This document shows positions 9,183-17,291 of a stretch of DNA of 64,000 bases, in pieces. Position numbers and translations under genes: made by a program. The notes below the pieces were generated by a model that searched no databases, was not told the origin of the DNA, and was given only the letters and a program-made list of their open reading frames with translations. The first letter of the stretch is position 1, and each line of letters begins with the position of its first letter. This stretch comes from CAZZKJ01 sp964654695 (GTDB taxonomy: Bacteria > Krumholzibacteriota > Krumholzibacteriia > WVZY01), in the NCBI GenBank assembly GCA_964654695.1, contig CAZZKJ010000007.1, positions 28,307 through 92,306 of the forward strand, read 5' to 3'.

Positions 9183-9211
9183 TTGACCTTCCTGCTTCGG
9201 TGTGCTAGATT
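9183..9211 (+). promoter_or_regulatory. Sigma-70-type promoter for the HemC-like gene
   Basis: TTGACC at 9183-9188, a 17-base spacer and TAGATT at 9206-9211. Predicted transcription starts near 9218, only about 9 bases before ATG 9227. This favours the inner TTG 9278 start with its GGGAAGAG site. Confidence 0.55.
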
Positions 9212-9226
9212 CTACGAATCGAATAC

Positions 9227-10201
9227 ATGCAAATCGCGGATGCCCGTTGTCGGACCCCTGTTCCGGGAAGAGAACTCTTGACTACGAAAATAAAATGCAG
9301 AATAGCGAGTTTCAGCGATTATTTATCGCAGCTCCAACTGCATGAAGCTGCCGGCCTTCTCAAGAAAGCGCATCCAGAAGCCAAACTAGATGTCTCAGCT
9401 GTGGAACCCTGCGGCATTCGCAGCTCTTCAAAGAAAGCTGCAAATTCTTCCGCAGCGGTTGCCGCCTTGGCAAGCAGCCTGGAATCCTGCGACTTTGATG
9501 CCGTGGTGATCGATGCCTCTCTTTTGTCTCCCAATCTTCACGACTGCCTGGCCATCGGCGCGGTAACCAACCGTATGACTCCATATGATGTGATTATTTC
9601 CAAGAACGAGGAAATATTCGATGAGCTTTCGGAGAACTCATCGGTAATAGCCAACACGGTGAGAAGAGAAGCCCAGCTTCTTTATTATCGCCATGATCTC
9701 GAGATGGTCAGAGCTAAATGCTGCCCGGACGAACTAATTCAGAAAGTAAGCGACGGCAAAATTGATGCGGCGATTCTGTCTGCGGCGGATGTCGAGCGAT
9801 TGGGCAAACAGGATTATGTTACCGAAGTTTTTACAAACTCAATTTGCGTACCTGCCGCCGGGCAGGGATCGCTGGTTGTCCTGGTCAGGGCGAAAGATGA
9901 GCACATGAGAAAATTTATAGGATCCATTTGCGATCCCGCGTCTTTGAGCGAGGTAAAAGCGGAGTGGGCCTTTTTAAGAGCCCTGTCGCTGGATGAATCC
10001 GACCCGGTGGGTGTCCTTGGAAGCATAGAAGGAAAGAAAATAGAGCTTGAAGGAGTTCTGGCCCTTCCAGACGGGAGAGAAAAAATCCGCACTGTCGTCG
10101 ATGGATTTCTGGGATGGGAAGAGGATCTGGGAAGGCTCCTGGCCGACGAAATCATGGAGGCCGGCGGGCGGGAAATTCTGCAGGAACTCAATCTTCTTTA
10201 A
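9227..10201 (+). CDS. HemC-like protein (degenerate porphobilinogen deaminase paralogue)
   Basis: A protein of 324 residues from ATG 9227, or 307 from TTG 9278, which has GGGAAGAG 5 bases upstream and may be the real start. The whole length follows the HemC fold: an N-terminal RIAxxxSxL-like strand, a middle TVRREAQLLYYRHDLE segment matching SSLRRQAQ..RPDL, DGKIDAAILSAADVERLG, and AAGQGSLVV. Key residues are lost. The catalytic HSxKD region reads IDASLLS, the arginines of RGNVxTRL are absent, and the cysteine that carries the dipyrromethane cofactor (family GGC near the C terminus) is replaced by LDESDPVG. It is therefore unlikely to make hydroxymethylbilane. It may bind a tetrapyrrole or regulate haem synthesis; the function is unknown. 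It lies just upstream of serS. Confidence 0.72.
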   Translation: MQIADARCRTPVPGRELLTTKIKCRIASFSDYLSQLQLHEAAGLLKKAHPEAKLDVSAVEPCGIRSSSKKAANSSAAVAALASSLESCDFDAVVIDASLLSPNLHDCLAIGAVTNRMTPYDVIISKNEEIFDELSENSSVIANTVRREAQLLYYRHDLEMVRAKCCPDELIQKVSDGKIDAAILSAADVERLGKQDYVTEVFTNSICVPAAGQGSLVVLVRAKDEHMRKFIGSICDPASLSEVKAEWAFLRALSLDESDPVGVLGSIEGKKIELEGVLALPDGREKIRTVVDGFLGWEEDLGRLLADEIMEAGGREILQELNLL

Positions 10202-10230
10202 CCATTTAAGCCGCTTGTGAGTATATTGAC

Positions 10231-11499
10231 ATGCTTGATAAACGCCTGATCAGAGAAGAATCCGGCAAGGTGAAGAACTCGGTTTTATCGCGGGGGATAA
10301 AACTGAATATAGACCGGATAATCTCCATGGATAGCGAGCTTCTGAAAAGCATGCAGGCGAATGAAAAGCTCAAGCACGAGAGAAACATCAAAAGCGAAGA
10401 AATTGCCCGGTTAAAAAGAGACGGTAAGGACGCGGAAGAACTGCTTCAATATATGAAAAATATTTCCGGCAAGATAAAGCTGCATGAATCCAGGGAGAAA
10501 GAGCTTGCCGCAGAGCTGGATAAATCTATGCTGATGATTCCGAATATTCCTCATGAGTCGGTTCCCATAGGACCCGAAGCCGATAAAAACGAAATCGTTC
10601 GATCCTGGGGCGTCATACCCGAAAAATATTTCGATATTAAACCTCATTGGGAAATCGGCGAGGAATTGAATTTATTAGATCTGGAAGCGGGAACGCAGGT
10701 GACCGGGCGGGGATTCATCGTTTTTCGCAGCGACGGCGCGCTCCTTAGCAGGGCTCTTGTAAACCTGATGCTGGATATGCACCGGGCTCAGGGATACGAA
10801 GAAATCCTGGTGCCGTACCTGGCAAGCCGTGATTCGATGATCGGCACCGGTCAGCTTCCCAAGCTGGAAGAAGATATGTATCACTGCGAGGTTGACGATC
10901 TTTTTCTCATTCCGACGAGCGAGGTCCCATTAACCAACATATACAGACGGTCGAGCTTGTCCTTTGACAATTTGCCCATCAAACTGACCACGTACAGCCC
11001 CTGCTTCCGCCGCGAGGCAGGCAGCTATGGAACGGATACGAGGGGCCTGCTGAGGGTGCATCAGTTCGATAAGGTGGAAATGGTCAAGTTTGTTCATCCC
11101 GACGAATCATATGATGAATTGGAAAAACTGGTTGTGGATGCGGCCGAAGTAATAGAAGCGCTGGAGCTGCCTTACCGTGTAGTCTCTCTGTGTACCGGGG
11201 ATTTGAGTTTTTCCGCAGCAAAATGCTACGACCTTGAAGTTTATTCCCCCGGAGTAGGTAAGTGGCTGGAAGTTTCCTCGTGCAGCAATTTTGAAGCGTT
11301 TCAAGCCCGCCGAGCGGGGATAAAATTGAAGAAGACGCCCGGGGAAAAGCATAAATTTGTCCATACCCTGAACGGCTCAGGCCTGGCACTTCCCAGGATC
11401 ATAGCGGCAATATTCGAATGCCACCAGACGCCCACGCATCGTATAAAGCTTCCTCAAAAGCTCGTTCCATATATGAACGGCAAGGAATATTTGGGTTGA
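10231..11499 (+). CDS. serS: Seryl-tRNA synthetase
   Basis: A 422-residue class II aminoacyl-tRNA synthetase, the normal length for bacterial SerS. Residues about 1-110 form the charged coiled-coil arm that grips the tRNA long variable arm. The catalytic core has GTGQLPK, the serine/ATP site IPTSEVPLTN, motif 2 in CFRREAGSYGTDTRG, and motif 3 in LNGSGLALPRIIAAIFE. It charges tRNA-Ser. In a selenocysteine-using organism it also charges tRNA-Sec with serine, the first step of Sec synthesis (established knowledge). That is relevant given the two UGA-containing genes in this window. ATG 10231 gives the expected N terminus MLDKRLIREE. Confidence 0.96.
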   Translation: MLDKRLIREESGKVKNSVLSRGIKLNIDRIISMDSELLKSMQANEKLKHERNIKSEEIARLKRDGKDAEELLQYMKNISGKIKLHESREKELAAELDKSMLMIPNIPHESVPIGPEADKNEIVRSWGVIPEKYFDIKPHWEIGEELNLLDLEAGTQVTGRGFIVFRSDGALLSRALVNLMLDMHRAQGYEEILVPYLASRDSMIGTGQLPKLEEDMYHCEVDDLFLIPTSEVPLTNIYRRSSLSFDNLPIKLTTYSPCFRREAGSYGTDTRGLLRVHQFDKVEMVKFVHPDESYDELEKLVVDAAEVIEALELPYRVVSLCTGDLSFSAAKCYDLEVYSPGVGKWLEVSSCSNFEAFQARRAGIKLKKTPGEKHKFVHTLNGSGLALPRIIAAIFECHQTPTHRIKLPQKLVPYMNGKEYLG

Positions 11500-11521
11500 A
11501 GTATTTTCACTGCGGCATCTA

Positions 11522-12778
11522 ATGGGATCATTCGCTGTTTACAAAGGAAATTTTCGATTTTGGCTGAAGAGCTACTTATTCTTCGGCGTCGTAGTGCTTA
11601 CCGTTGTGGTATATTTCTATACCAGCCATGTTCTCAATCGCATGCAGGAGCAGTCTTCCGCCACAACCAGGCTGTTTTCACGCTTTATTGCGGAAGTGGT
11701 GCTTCAGGTAGGTGAGTCGGGCAAGCGTGAAATGCTCCAGGATGTTCTGAAAGAAATCAGACTTCCAATTATTCTGACTGATGCCGACGGCAGGCCTGTG
11801 GCCTGGCGCAGCGTCGGTATCTCCGAACCGGAAGATGACTATTTCGAAAAGCTGCTGGCGATCGATCCCTCAAACCCGCCTTCGGGCAGGATTTCCAGGT
11901 TGATCGAGATTGCTTCCGGGTTCGACGAATCCAACACGCCAATTCCCGTAAAAGCGTCCGGGAATGGTCCCGTGCAGGGGTACGTGCATTACGGATCTTC
12001 CAAGCTGCAAAAAGAACTACGATTGATGCCGGTAATACAACTGGGTATTTTCCTGGTTTTCATGGCCGCCGGTTTCCAGGGATTCAGGTACCTGAAATTA
12101 AGCGAGCAGCGCTCTATTTGGGTGGGAATGGCCAAGGAAACCGCCCACCAATTGGGAACTCCAATGTCGGCCTTGCTTGGTTGGGTGCAGATCATAAAGG
12201 AAAGATGCTCTGATGGAGATGTAAGAGCGGTTGAAGAAACTATAGAAGAGATGGAAGATGATCTCGTGCGTCTTAGAAAAGTTGCGAATCGATTCAGTAA
12301 AATAGGATCCCAGCCTGAGCTCCACGACATAAATATCGTCAACAGTCTTGAAAAAACAGTAGCTTATTTTCATAAACGGCTTCCAACCCTTAAGGTAAAT
12401 TCCACGATCAGCCTGGAAATGGACGATGTACTGCATGTTCATGGCAGCACGGAACTACTCGAATGGGTTTTCGAGAACCTGATAAAAAACAGTTTAGACG
12501 CCGTCGGTGACAAGGGGGGGGCGATCATAATAAGTGCGATGCAGTCGAAATCAGATAAGTTTGTTGATATTATAGTGCGGGACACCGGCAAAGGAATTCC
12601 CGCCAAGCATCGCAACAGAATTTTTGCGCCGGGATTCACCACAAAAAAGAGGGGTTGGGGACTGGGTCTCGCTCTGACGAAAAGAATTGTGGAAGAATAC
12701 CACGGGGGGAATATTCGTTTGATCGAGAGCCAAGCCAAGAAAGGCAGCGCGTTCCTTATCAGGCTCCCTGCCGCATAA
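11522..12778 (+). CDS. Membrane sensor histidine kinase, PorY-like
   Basis: A 418-residue kinase. Two membrane segments (about residues 15-32 and 172-190) flank a periplasmic region of about 140 residues. After the second segment comes the phosphoacceptor helix KETAHQLGTP with His209, and then a complete HATPase domain: N-box NLIKNSLDAVG, DTGKGIP, and GWGLGLALTKRI. The AKETAHQLGTPMSALLGW form is typical of the kinases that partner PorX in Bacteroidota. It precedes a PorX-type regulator by 249 bases on the same strand, which supports a PorY/PorX-like pair. The signal sensed is unknown. There is no strong ribosome-binding site before ATG 11522. Confidence 0.85.
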   Translation: MGSFAVYKGNFRFWLKSYLFFGVVVLTVVVYFYTSHVLNRMQEQSSATTRLFSRFIAEVVLQVGESGKREMLQDVLKEIRLPIILTDADGRPVAWRSVGISEPEDDYFEKLLAIDPSNPPSGRISRLIEIASGFDESNTPIPVKASGNGPVQGYVHYGSSKLQKELRLMPVIQLGIFLVFMAAGFQGFRYLKLSEQRSIWVGMAKETAHQLGTPMSALLGWVQIIKERCSDGDVRAVEETIEEMEDDLVRLRKVANRFSKIGSQPELHDINIVNSLEKTVAYFHKRLPTLKVNSTISLEMDDVLHVHGSTELLEWVFENLIKNSLDAVGDKGGAIIISAMQSKSDKFVDIIVRDTGKGIPAKHRNRIFAPGFTTKKRGWGLGLALTKRIVEEYHGGNIRLIESQAKKGSAFLIRLPAA

Positions 12779-13027
12779 CCCCAGCCATGTCGCTATTTAC
12801 ACTCGGGATGGGAATGCCGGAATCCCTTCACCCGCCTTTAAAATCCGCTGTTATTATTTTGAGTATGGATTTATATTCTTTTATGTATGAATCCTGGGCG
12901 AGCCTGGTATATTTTCCATTAATTCCGCTCAGGAATCCGCCGGGGAGGCACACTCCTGGTGCATTGAGGTCTTCAGTGTGCTGCGTATTTGTAACGTTAG
13001 TATTGTTCTATAACCGGGTGATTCAAA

Positions 13028-14575
13028 ATGATGCAGAGAATACTCTGGGTTGACGACGAAATAGAGCTTCTTAAATCGCACATCATTTTTCTCGAGGACA
13101 AGGGGTATAAAGTCATTACGGCTGCCAACGGTGATGACGCCTTGGCTCTGGTGTCCGGGGAGAAATTCTCGCTTCTGCTGCTGGATGAATCGATGCCGGG
13201 GAAGGGAGGATTGGAAACGCTCAACGAGATCAACCAGATCGATCCGTCCTTGCCGGTCATAATGATCACTAAAAATGAAGAAGAAAGATTGATGGAAGAC
13301 GCCATAGGAATGAAAATAAATGATTATCTTTTGAAACCAGTCAATCCTCTTCAGATTTACTCGGCCTGCAAGCGGCTGCTGGAAACAAATCAGATTATCG
13401 AAAGTAAACTGTCTCAAGACTATGTCAAGGAATTCAATGCAGCGGAAGACCTCATGAGCCAATCTTCCTGGGATGGGTGGCTTCAACTTCACAAGAAGTT
13501 GACCGAGTGGGATCTTGAATTCGACGCGCACCGCGATACGGGTTTGGAAAGTACCCACGAGGAACAGAAAGCCAACGCTAATTTCCATTTCGGCCGGTTT
13601 ATTGAAAAGCAGTATCGCGAATGGATGCACTCACAAGACCGCCCGACGATGAGTCTGGATGTTTTCAAAAAATATATTTATCCCCATATGAACGGAGATA
13701 ACAACGTTTATTTTATTGTCATAGACTGTGTACGTCTCGACCAGTGGATGGTTATCGAAGAAACGCTGAGTGAATTCTACGATATCGACAAGGAATACTA
13801 CCTATCGATTTTACCAACGGCAACGCCGTATTCCCGTAATTCGATATTCAGCGGATTGTTTCCGGATCAGATAAGCAGCAATTATCCGGCTAAGTGGCTG
13901 GAGAAAAGCAAAGAGGAAATCAGCAAGAACCGTTTCGAGGAGTATTTTCTCAAGCAGCAGATAAAAAAACTGGGAGGGGATGCAGAAAAAGTCCGGTACT
14001 TCAAGGTTTTTACCGTCAATGAATCCAATGAAATGAAGAAGAAGATTTCCTGGATGACCACTTTGCCCTTTGCCGCTTTCGTTTTTAATTTCGTGGATAT
14101 TATGGCGCACGGGAGAAATCAATCCGAAATTCTGCAGGAGATTGCGCCCAACGAGGCCGCTTTCAGATCCTTGATGCATTCCTGGTTCACTCATTCCACA
14201 TTATTCGAACTTCTCAAAGAGATTGCCACGAAGAAAGCGAAAGTCATAATGACGACAGATCATGGATCGATCATCGGCCGTAAATCGAGCATGGTTTATG
14301 GGCGAAGGGATACGTCGACCAATCTTCGCTATAAATTCGGCGATAATCTCAACTGCGATGAGAAGCAGGCAATAGTGGTTAGAACCCCCGGAGATTACCG
14401 TTTGCCGAGTGAATCCAAAACCAAGACCTATTTATTTGCCAAAGAATACTACTATTTTGTGTATCCCACTAATCACAGGAACTACGAAAGACAATATTTA
14501 GGCAGTTTTCAGCACGGTGGTGCTTCCATGGAAGAAATGATTCTTCCCTGTCTTACGTTGTCTCCAAAACTCTAG
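13028..14575 (+). CDS. porX: PorX-type response regulator with PglZ domain
   Basis: A 515-residue protein. Residues 1-120 are a receiver domain with phosphoacceptor Asp53 in LLLDESMPG and the conserved Lys in LLKPVNP. The rest is a PglZ domain of the alkaline-phosphatase superfamily, with metal-site-like motifs VIDCVRLDQW, TATPYSRNSIFSG, TTDHGSI and QHGGASMEEMILP. In Bacteroidota, PorX with the kinase PorY controls type IX secretion (family knowledge), and its PglZ domain hydrolyses oligonucleotides. Here the kinase gene lies directly upstream. A carboxypeptidase at 47.5-49.8 kb carries a T9SS-like C-terminal domain, so a similar regulon is plausible. ATG 13028 follows GGGTGA. Confidence 0.88.
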   Translation: MMQRILWVDDEIELLKSHIIFLEDKGYKVITAANGDDALALVSGEKFSLLLLDESMPGKGGLETLNEINQIDPSLPVIMITKNEEERLMEDAIGMKINDYLLKPVNPLQIYSACKRLLETNQIIESKLSQDYVKEFNAAEDLMSQSSWDGWLQLHKKLTEWDLEFDAHRDTGLESTHEEQKANANFHFGRFIEKQYREWMHSQDRPTMSLDVFKKYIYPHMNGDNNVYFIVIDCVRLDQWMVIEETLSEFYDIDKEYYLSILPTATPYSRNSIFSGLFPDQISSNYPAKWLEKSKEEISKNRFEEYFLKQQIKKLGGDAEKVRYFKVFTVNESNEMKKKISWMTTLPFAAFVFNFVDIMAHGRNQSEILQEIAPNEAAFRSLMHSWFTHSTLFELLKEIATKKAKVIMTTDHGSIIGRKSSMVYGRRDTSTNLRYKFGDNLNCDEKQAIVVRTPGDYRLPSESKTKTYLFAKEYYYFVYPTNHRNYERQYLGSFQHGGASMEEMILPCLTLSPKL

Positions 14576-14576
14576 G

Positions 14577-15041
14577 ATGAAATCTGATCCGGATCGAAAT
14601 AGAATCTTTCGGAGCAAATCCGAAGCGGATACCGAGGCCTTCGGGCGCGGCCTTGGAAAAAGCATACGCGGTGGCCTGTGTGTTTCAGTAATCGGCCCGC
14701 TGGGGGCGGGCAAGACCGTTCTTGTCCGGGGGATTTGCGAAGGTCTGGATGTCGAGGATGACGTTTTAAGCCCCACTTTTATATTATGCGAGGAATTCAG
14801 CGGAAGATTGACCGTGCTTCATCTGGATCTCTATCGGCTGGAACATGAAAAGGAAATAGAGGAATTGGGAGTTTTTGACAGGATAGGATCCGATTGTGTA
14901 ATACTTGCCGAATGGGGGGATAGATCCGATTACCTGCTCGGCAGGTCCGACCTGGTTATTAAAATCGAAGTCGGGGATGATTGCATACGCGATATCGAGA
15001 CAATTTGGACAAAACGAAAATGGCCGGGTGCGGCACTATGA
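14577..15041 (+). CDS. tsaE: tRNA threonylcarbamoyladenosine synthesis ATPase TsaE
   Basis: A 154-residue P-loop ATPase with Walker A GPLGAGKT (about residues 40-47), the family signatures LSPTFILCEEF and HLDLYRLE, and the C-terminal EWGD. TsaE works with TsaB and TsaD in making the t6A base of ANN-decoding tRNAs. The gene starts one base after the porX stop and overlaps tsaB by ATGA. The tsaE-tsaB-rimI order is common in bacteria. tsaD is not in the window. Confidence 0.93.
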   Translation: MKSDPDRNRIFRSKSEADTEAFGRGLGKSIRGGLCVSVIGPLGAGKTVLVRGICEGLDVEDDVLSPTFILCEEFSGRLTVLHLDLYRLEHEKEIEELGVFDRIGSDCVILAEWGDRSDYLLGRSDLVIKIEVGDDCIRDIETIWTKRKWPGAAL

Positions 15042-15775
15042 TTGTCCTGGCTCTGGATACATCGCATGCTCGCGGTACCGCCGCAGTTTCAAAAGCGGGC
15101 GCGGTGCTCGGCGAACGAAGCTTCGGAAAAACCGAATCACACCTGCTGCAAATCGGGCAAGTTGTTACCGAACTGCTGCGGGAGTCCGGCCTGACAACAA
15201 GAGATATTGATCGGACCGCGCTCGTTTCCGGCCCCGGAAGTTTTACCGGGCTCAGGATAGGGATGGCTTTTGTAAAAGGTTTATTTGCCTCATCGCCCAT
15301 GCAGGTGGTTATAATGAATAGCCTCGAACTGCTTGCCCTGCCCATTGCCCGCCGAGGTTTGACCGCCGCGCCGATGATCGACGCAAAAAAAAATGAAGTA
15401 TACGCAGCCCTTTATTCGCAGGCAAATGAAGCTTCCGCCGGGTTGGCGCATGAACTGATTGTGCCGCATGCCGCCGCTCCTGAAGATTTCTTATCCGGCC
15501 TTGCCGGGGTCGATCCATTAGCAGACAAAAAAATTGTCTTTGCGGGGTCCGGCGCCCTGAAATACGAAAATGTCATCAGGGAAAAAAAGGGATCTGCCTT
15601 TTGTTTTGCCGAAAATGGGTTTAACCTGCCCTCGGCAGCCGTGCTTGCAGCCGCAGCGCCCGGTCTGGAACCGCTGGCACCGGAGCATGTACCGGCCCTT
15701 GAACCTCTTTATATCCGTTCGAGCGACGCGGAATTAAAGAAGCTCCGGGAGGTTCGTCCGCATGGAAGATATTAA
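15038..15775 (+). CDS. tsaB: tRNA threonylcarbamoyladenosine synthesis protein TsaB
   Basis: A 245-residue protein of the ASKHA fold, related to TsaD but lacking its metal-binding histidines, as expected for TsaB. N-terminal MIVLALDTS, then SFGKTESHLLQIGQV and GPGSFTGLRIGMAFVKG are hallmark motifs. The reading frame extends upstream to 14981, but ATG 15038 overlaps the tsaE stop (ATGA) and gives the standard N terminus. It acts as a scaffold for TsaD in t6A synthesis. It overlaps rimI by 14 bases. Confidence 0.92.
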   Translation: MIVLALDTSHARGTAAVSKAGAVLGERSFGKTESHLLQIGQVVTELLRESGLTTRDIDRTALVSGPGSFTGLRIGMAFVKGLFASSPMQVVIMNSLELLALPIARRGLTAAPMIDAKKNEVYAALYSQANEASAGLAHELIVPHAAAPEDFLSGLAGVDPLADKKIVFAGSGALKYENVIREKKGSAFCFAENGFNLPSAAVLAAAAPGLEPLAPEHVPALEPLYIRSSDAELKKLREVRPHGRY

Positions 15776-16262
15776 GATTTTACCACTGCAGGTGAAAGAT
15801 ATTCCCCGCATTCTGGAGATTGAAAGGCAGGTGTTCTCCAGCCCCTGGAATGAAGAGGTTTTTCTCCAGGAATTGAACCAGATCAGAGTGTCCCGGTCCT
15901 TTATAGCTGTAAATAATAATATTATCGCCGGCTATGTAATTGCCTGGTTCGTAGCCGACGAAATCCATTTGATAAATATTGCGGTCGACCCAGGCTACAG
16001 AAGAAAGGGAATCGGCTCGGGGCTTTTATCTTTTATCATTAAACTGGCCGAGGTTGAAGGCAGAAAGCTGATTACTTTGGAAGTCAGGTTAAGCAATACG
16101 GCCGCCCAGGGTTTTTATAAATCCTTTTCTTTTCATATAATGGGTATCCGCAAGGGTTATTACTCAGATAATCAAGAAGACGCGCTCTTGATGATGTTGG
16201 ATGTGGACGAATACCGGCGGAGTACGCAAACGGATAAAAGAGAAGAAGAGGATCCCCGGTGA
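15762..16262 (+). CDS. rimI: Ribosomal-protein alanine N-acetyltransferase RimI
   Basis: A 166-residue GNAT acetyltransferase. It has the N-terminal LQVKDIPRILEIERQVFSSPW pattern typical of RimI, the acetyl-CoA loop PGYRRKGIGSGLL, and LEVRLSNTAAQGFYKSFSF. RimI acetylates the N-terminal alanine of ribosomal protein S18, and in many bacteria its gene sits beside tsaB, as here. The start overlaps the tsaB end by 14 bases, and the stop overlaps the next gene's GTG start (GTGA). Confidence 0.9.
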   Translation: MEDIKILPLQVKDIPRILEIERQVFSSPWNEEVFLQELNQIRVSRSFIAVNNNIIAGYVIAWFVADEIHLINIAVDPGYRRKGIGSGLLSFIIKLAEVEGRKLITLEVRLSNTAAQGFYKSFSFHIMGIRKGYYSDNQEDALLMMLDVDEYRRSTQTDKREEEDPR

Positions 16263-17095
16263 ATCACCTGCGTTCGCATAATCCGGTTTCTCTTATTGTA
16301 ATTTTAGGCAGTGGTCTCGCAGGCGCGTGCGATGATTTTACCGCAGTCGAGAGTTTTTCGTTTGAAGTTATACCTGGGGCGAAACCGCCGGGCGTAGCCG
16401 GGCACGCCGGTGAAATAAGAAAATGCGAGGAAAACGGCGCGGATGTCTGGTTCGTTATCGGCAGAAAGCATGTTTATGAAAACGGGGACGGCGAACTTTG
16501 TGCAGTTCTCGACAGTCTAAAGGATCGCGGCGCTACCCACCTTTTGATAACTTCCGCCGCCGGGAGCCTGAACCGCACATTCAGAAAAGGAGAGATCGCT
16601 CTTGCCTGCGGTATAATAGATTTACAGTGCCGGAAACCGGGGGGCCGAGGAAGAATGGCGGTGTCGAGTGATAGAAACAAACATCGATATCTGCGCGGCA
16701 GCTCCGTGAAGATGGAGCGCCCTATCGGCAGTGCATGCTGCGCAAGCCGCATGTACGAGGTTGGATTCGATTCGTTATTGAATGAAGCCGCCTTCCGTGC
16801 GGGAGTCATTTTGCAAAAAGGAGTTTTGGCCTGCATGCCGGGACCTGCCTATGAAACTCCTGCGGAGGTAAGAGCTTTGACGTATTTCGGAGCCGACCTG
16901 GTAAGCATGTCCGCCGCATCGGAGCTTGAATATGCCGCCATCCACCGCATTCCTGCAGGTGCATTGGCTGTGGTAACGAATCTTGCTACCGGTTTGGCAA
17001 AGACTGCTCCCGCTCACAACGACGTGCTGGCTTCTGCGAAGCCCGCGGGCCGGGATTTAGGGAGAATAGTGAAGCATCTCGTTAAGTTGTTATAA
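16259..17095 (+). CDS. Purine nucleoside phosphorylase (PNP/MTAP family)
   Basis: A 278-residue trimeric-PNP-type enzyme that splits purine nucleosides with phosphate. It has the phosphate-loop ILGSGLAG, TSAAGSLNR (family TNAAGGxN), the base/ribose region MPGPAYETPAEVRAL, and GADLVSMSAASELEYA followed by VVTNLATG. GTG 16259 overlaps the rimI stop (GTGA). The family usually has GRxHxYEG; here GRKHVYENG is close. The segment from about residue 130 to 165 is less conserved. Inosine/guanosine or methylthioadenosine could be the substrate. Confidence 0.85.
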   Translation: MNHLRSHNPVSLIVILGSGLAGACDDFTAVESFSFEVIPGAKPPGVAGHAGEIRKCEENGADVWFVIGRKHVYENGDGELCAVLDSLKDRGATHLLITSAAGSLNRTFRKGEIALACGIIDLQCRKPGGRGRMAVSSDRNKHRYLRGSSVKMERPIGSACCASRMYEVGFDSLLNEAAFRAGVILQKGVLACMPGPAYETPAEVRALTYFGADLVSMSAASELEYAAIHRIPAGALAVVTNLATGLAKTAPAHNDVLASAKPAGRDLGRIVKHLVKLL

Positions 17096-17133
17096 TTTAT
17101 AAGAATTGTTCTTTGATTTCTGTTATTTTATGG

Positions 17134-17162
17134 TTGTTCGGTGAAGTTCAAGGCTGTATAGT
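17134..17162 (+). promoter_or_regulatory. Sigma-70-type promoter for accD
   Basis: TTGTTC at 17134-17139, a 17-base spacer and TATAGT at 17157-17162. The predicted start near 17169 leaves an accD leader of about 120 bases that holds several hairpins. Confidence 0.5.
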
Positions 17163-17170
17163 ACAGCAGG

Positions 17171-17261
17171 CCCGAAACCGGCTTGGTTCGGTTTTAGATC
17201 CCTCTTTCTCGATTCGGGTGCAAAAAGAGGATTCTGGACAACGTTTTGGCCGTTATCGGCC
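17171..17261 (+). promoter_or_regulatory. Structured leader upstream of accD
   Basis: Four complementary segments are visible: CCCGAA 17171-17176 with TTCGGG 17213-17218, AAACCG 17175-17180 with CGGTTT 17189-17194, CCTCTTT 17201-17207 with AAAGAGG 17224-17230, and GGCCG 17248-17252 with CGGCC 17257-17261 around a TTAT loop. The first and third pairings interlock, so they form either a pseudoknot or alternative folds. No run of T follows, so this is not a plain terminator. No known riboswitch class was recognised. Confidence 0.4.
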
Positions 17262-17291
17262 TATTAATAAGGAACGGAATTTAATAAAGCC

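Noticed and set aside
10225..10231. TTGACA next to the serS start codon
   Set aside because: There is no -10 box at a proper distance upstream of the gene; the match is accidental. The same holds for TTTGACA just before lptD at 20477-20483.
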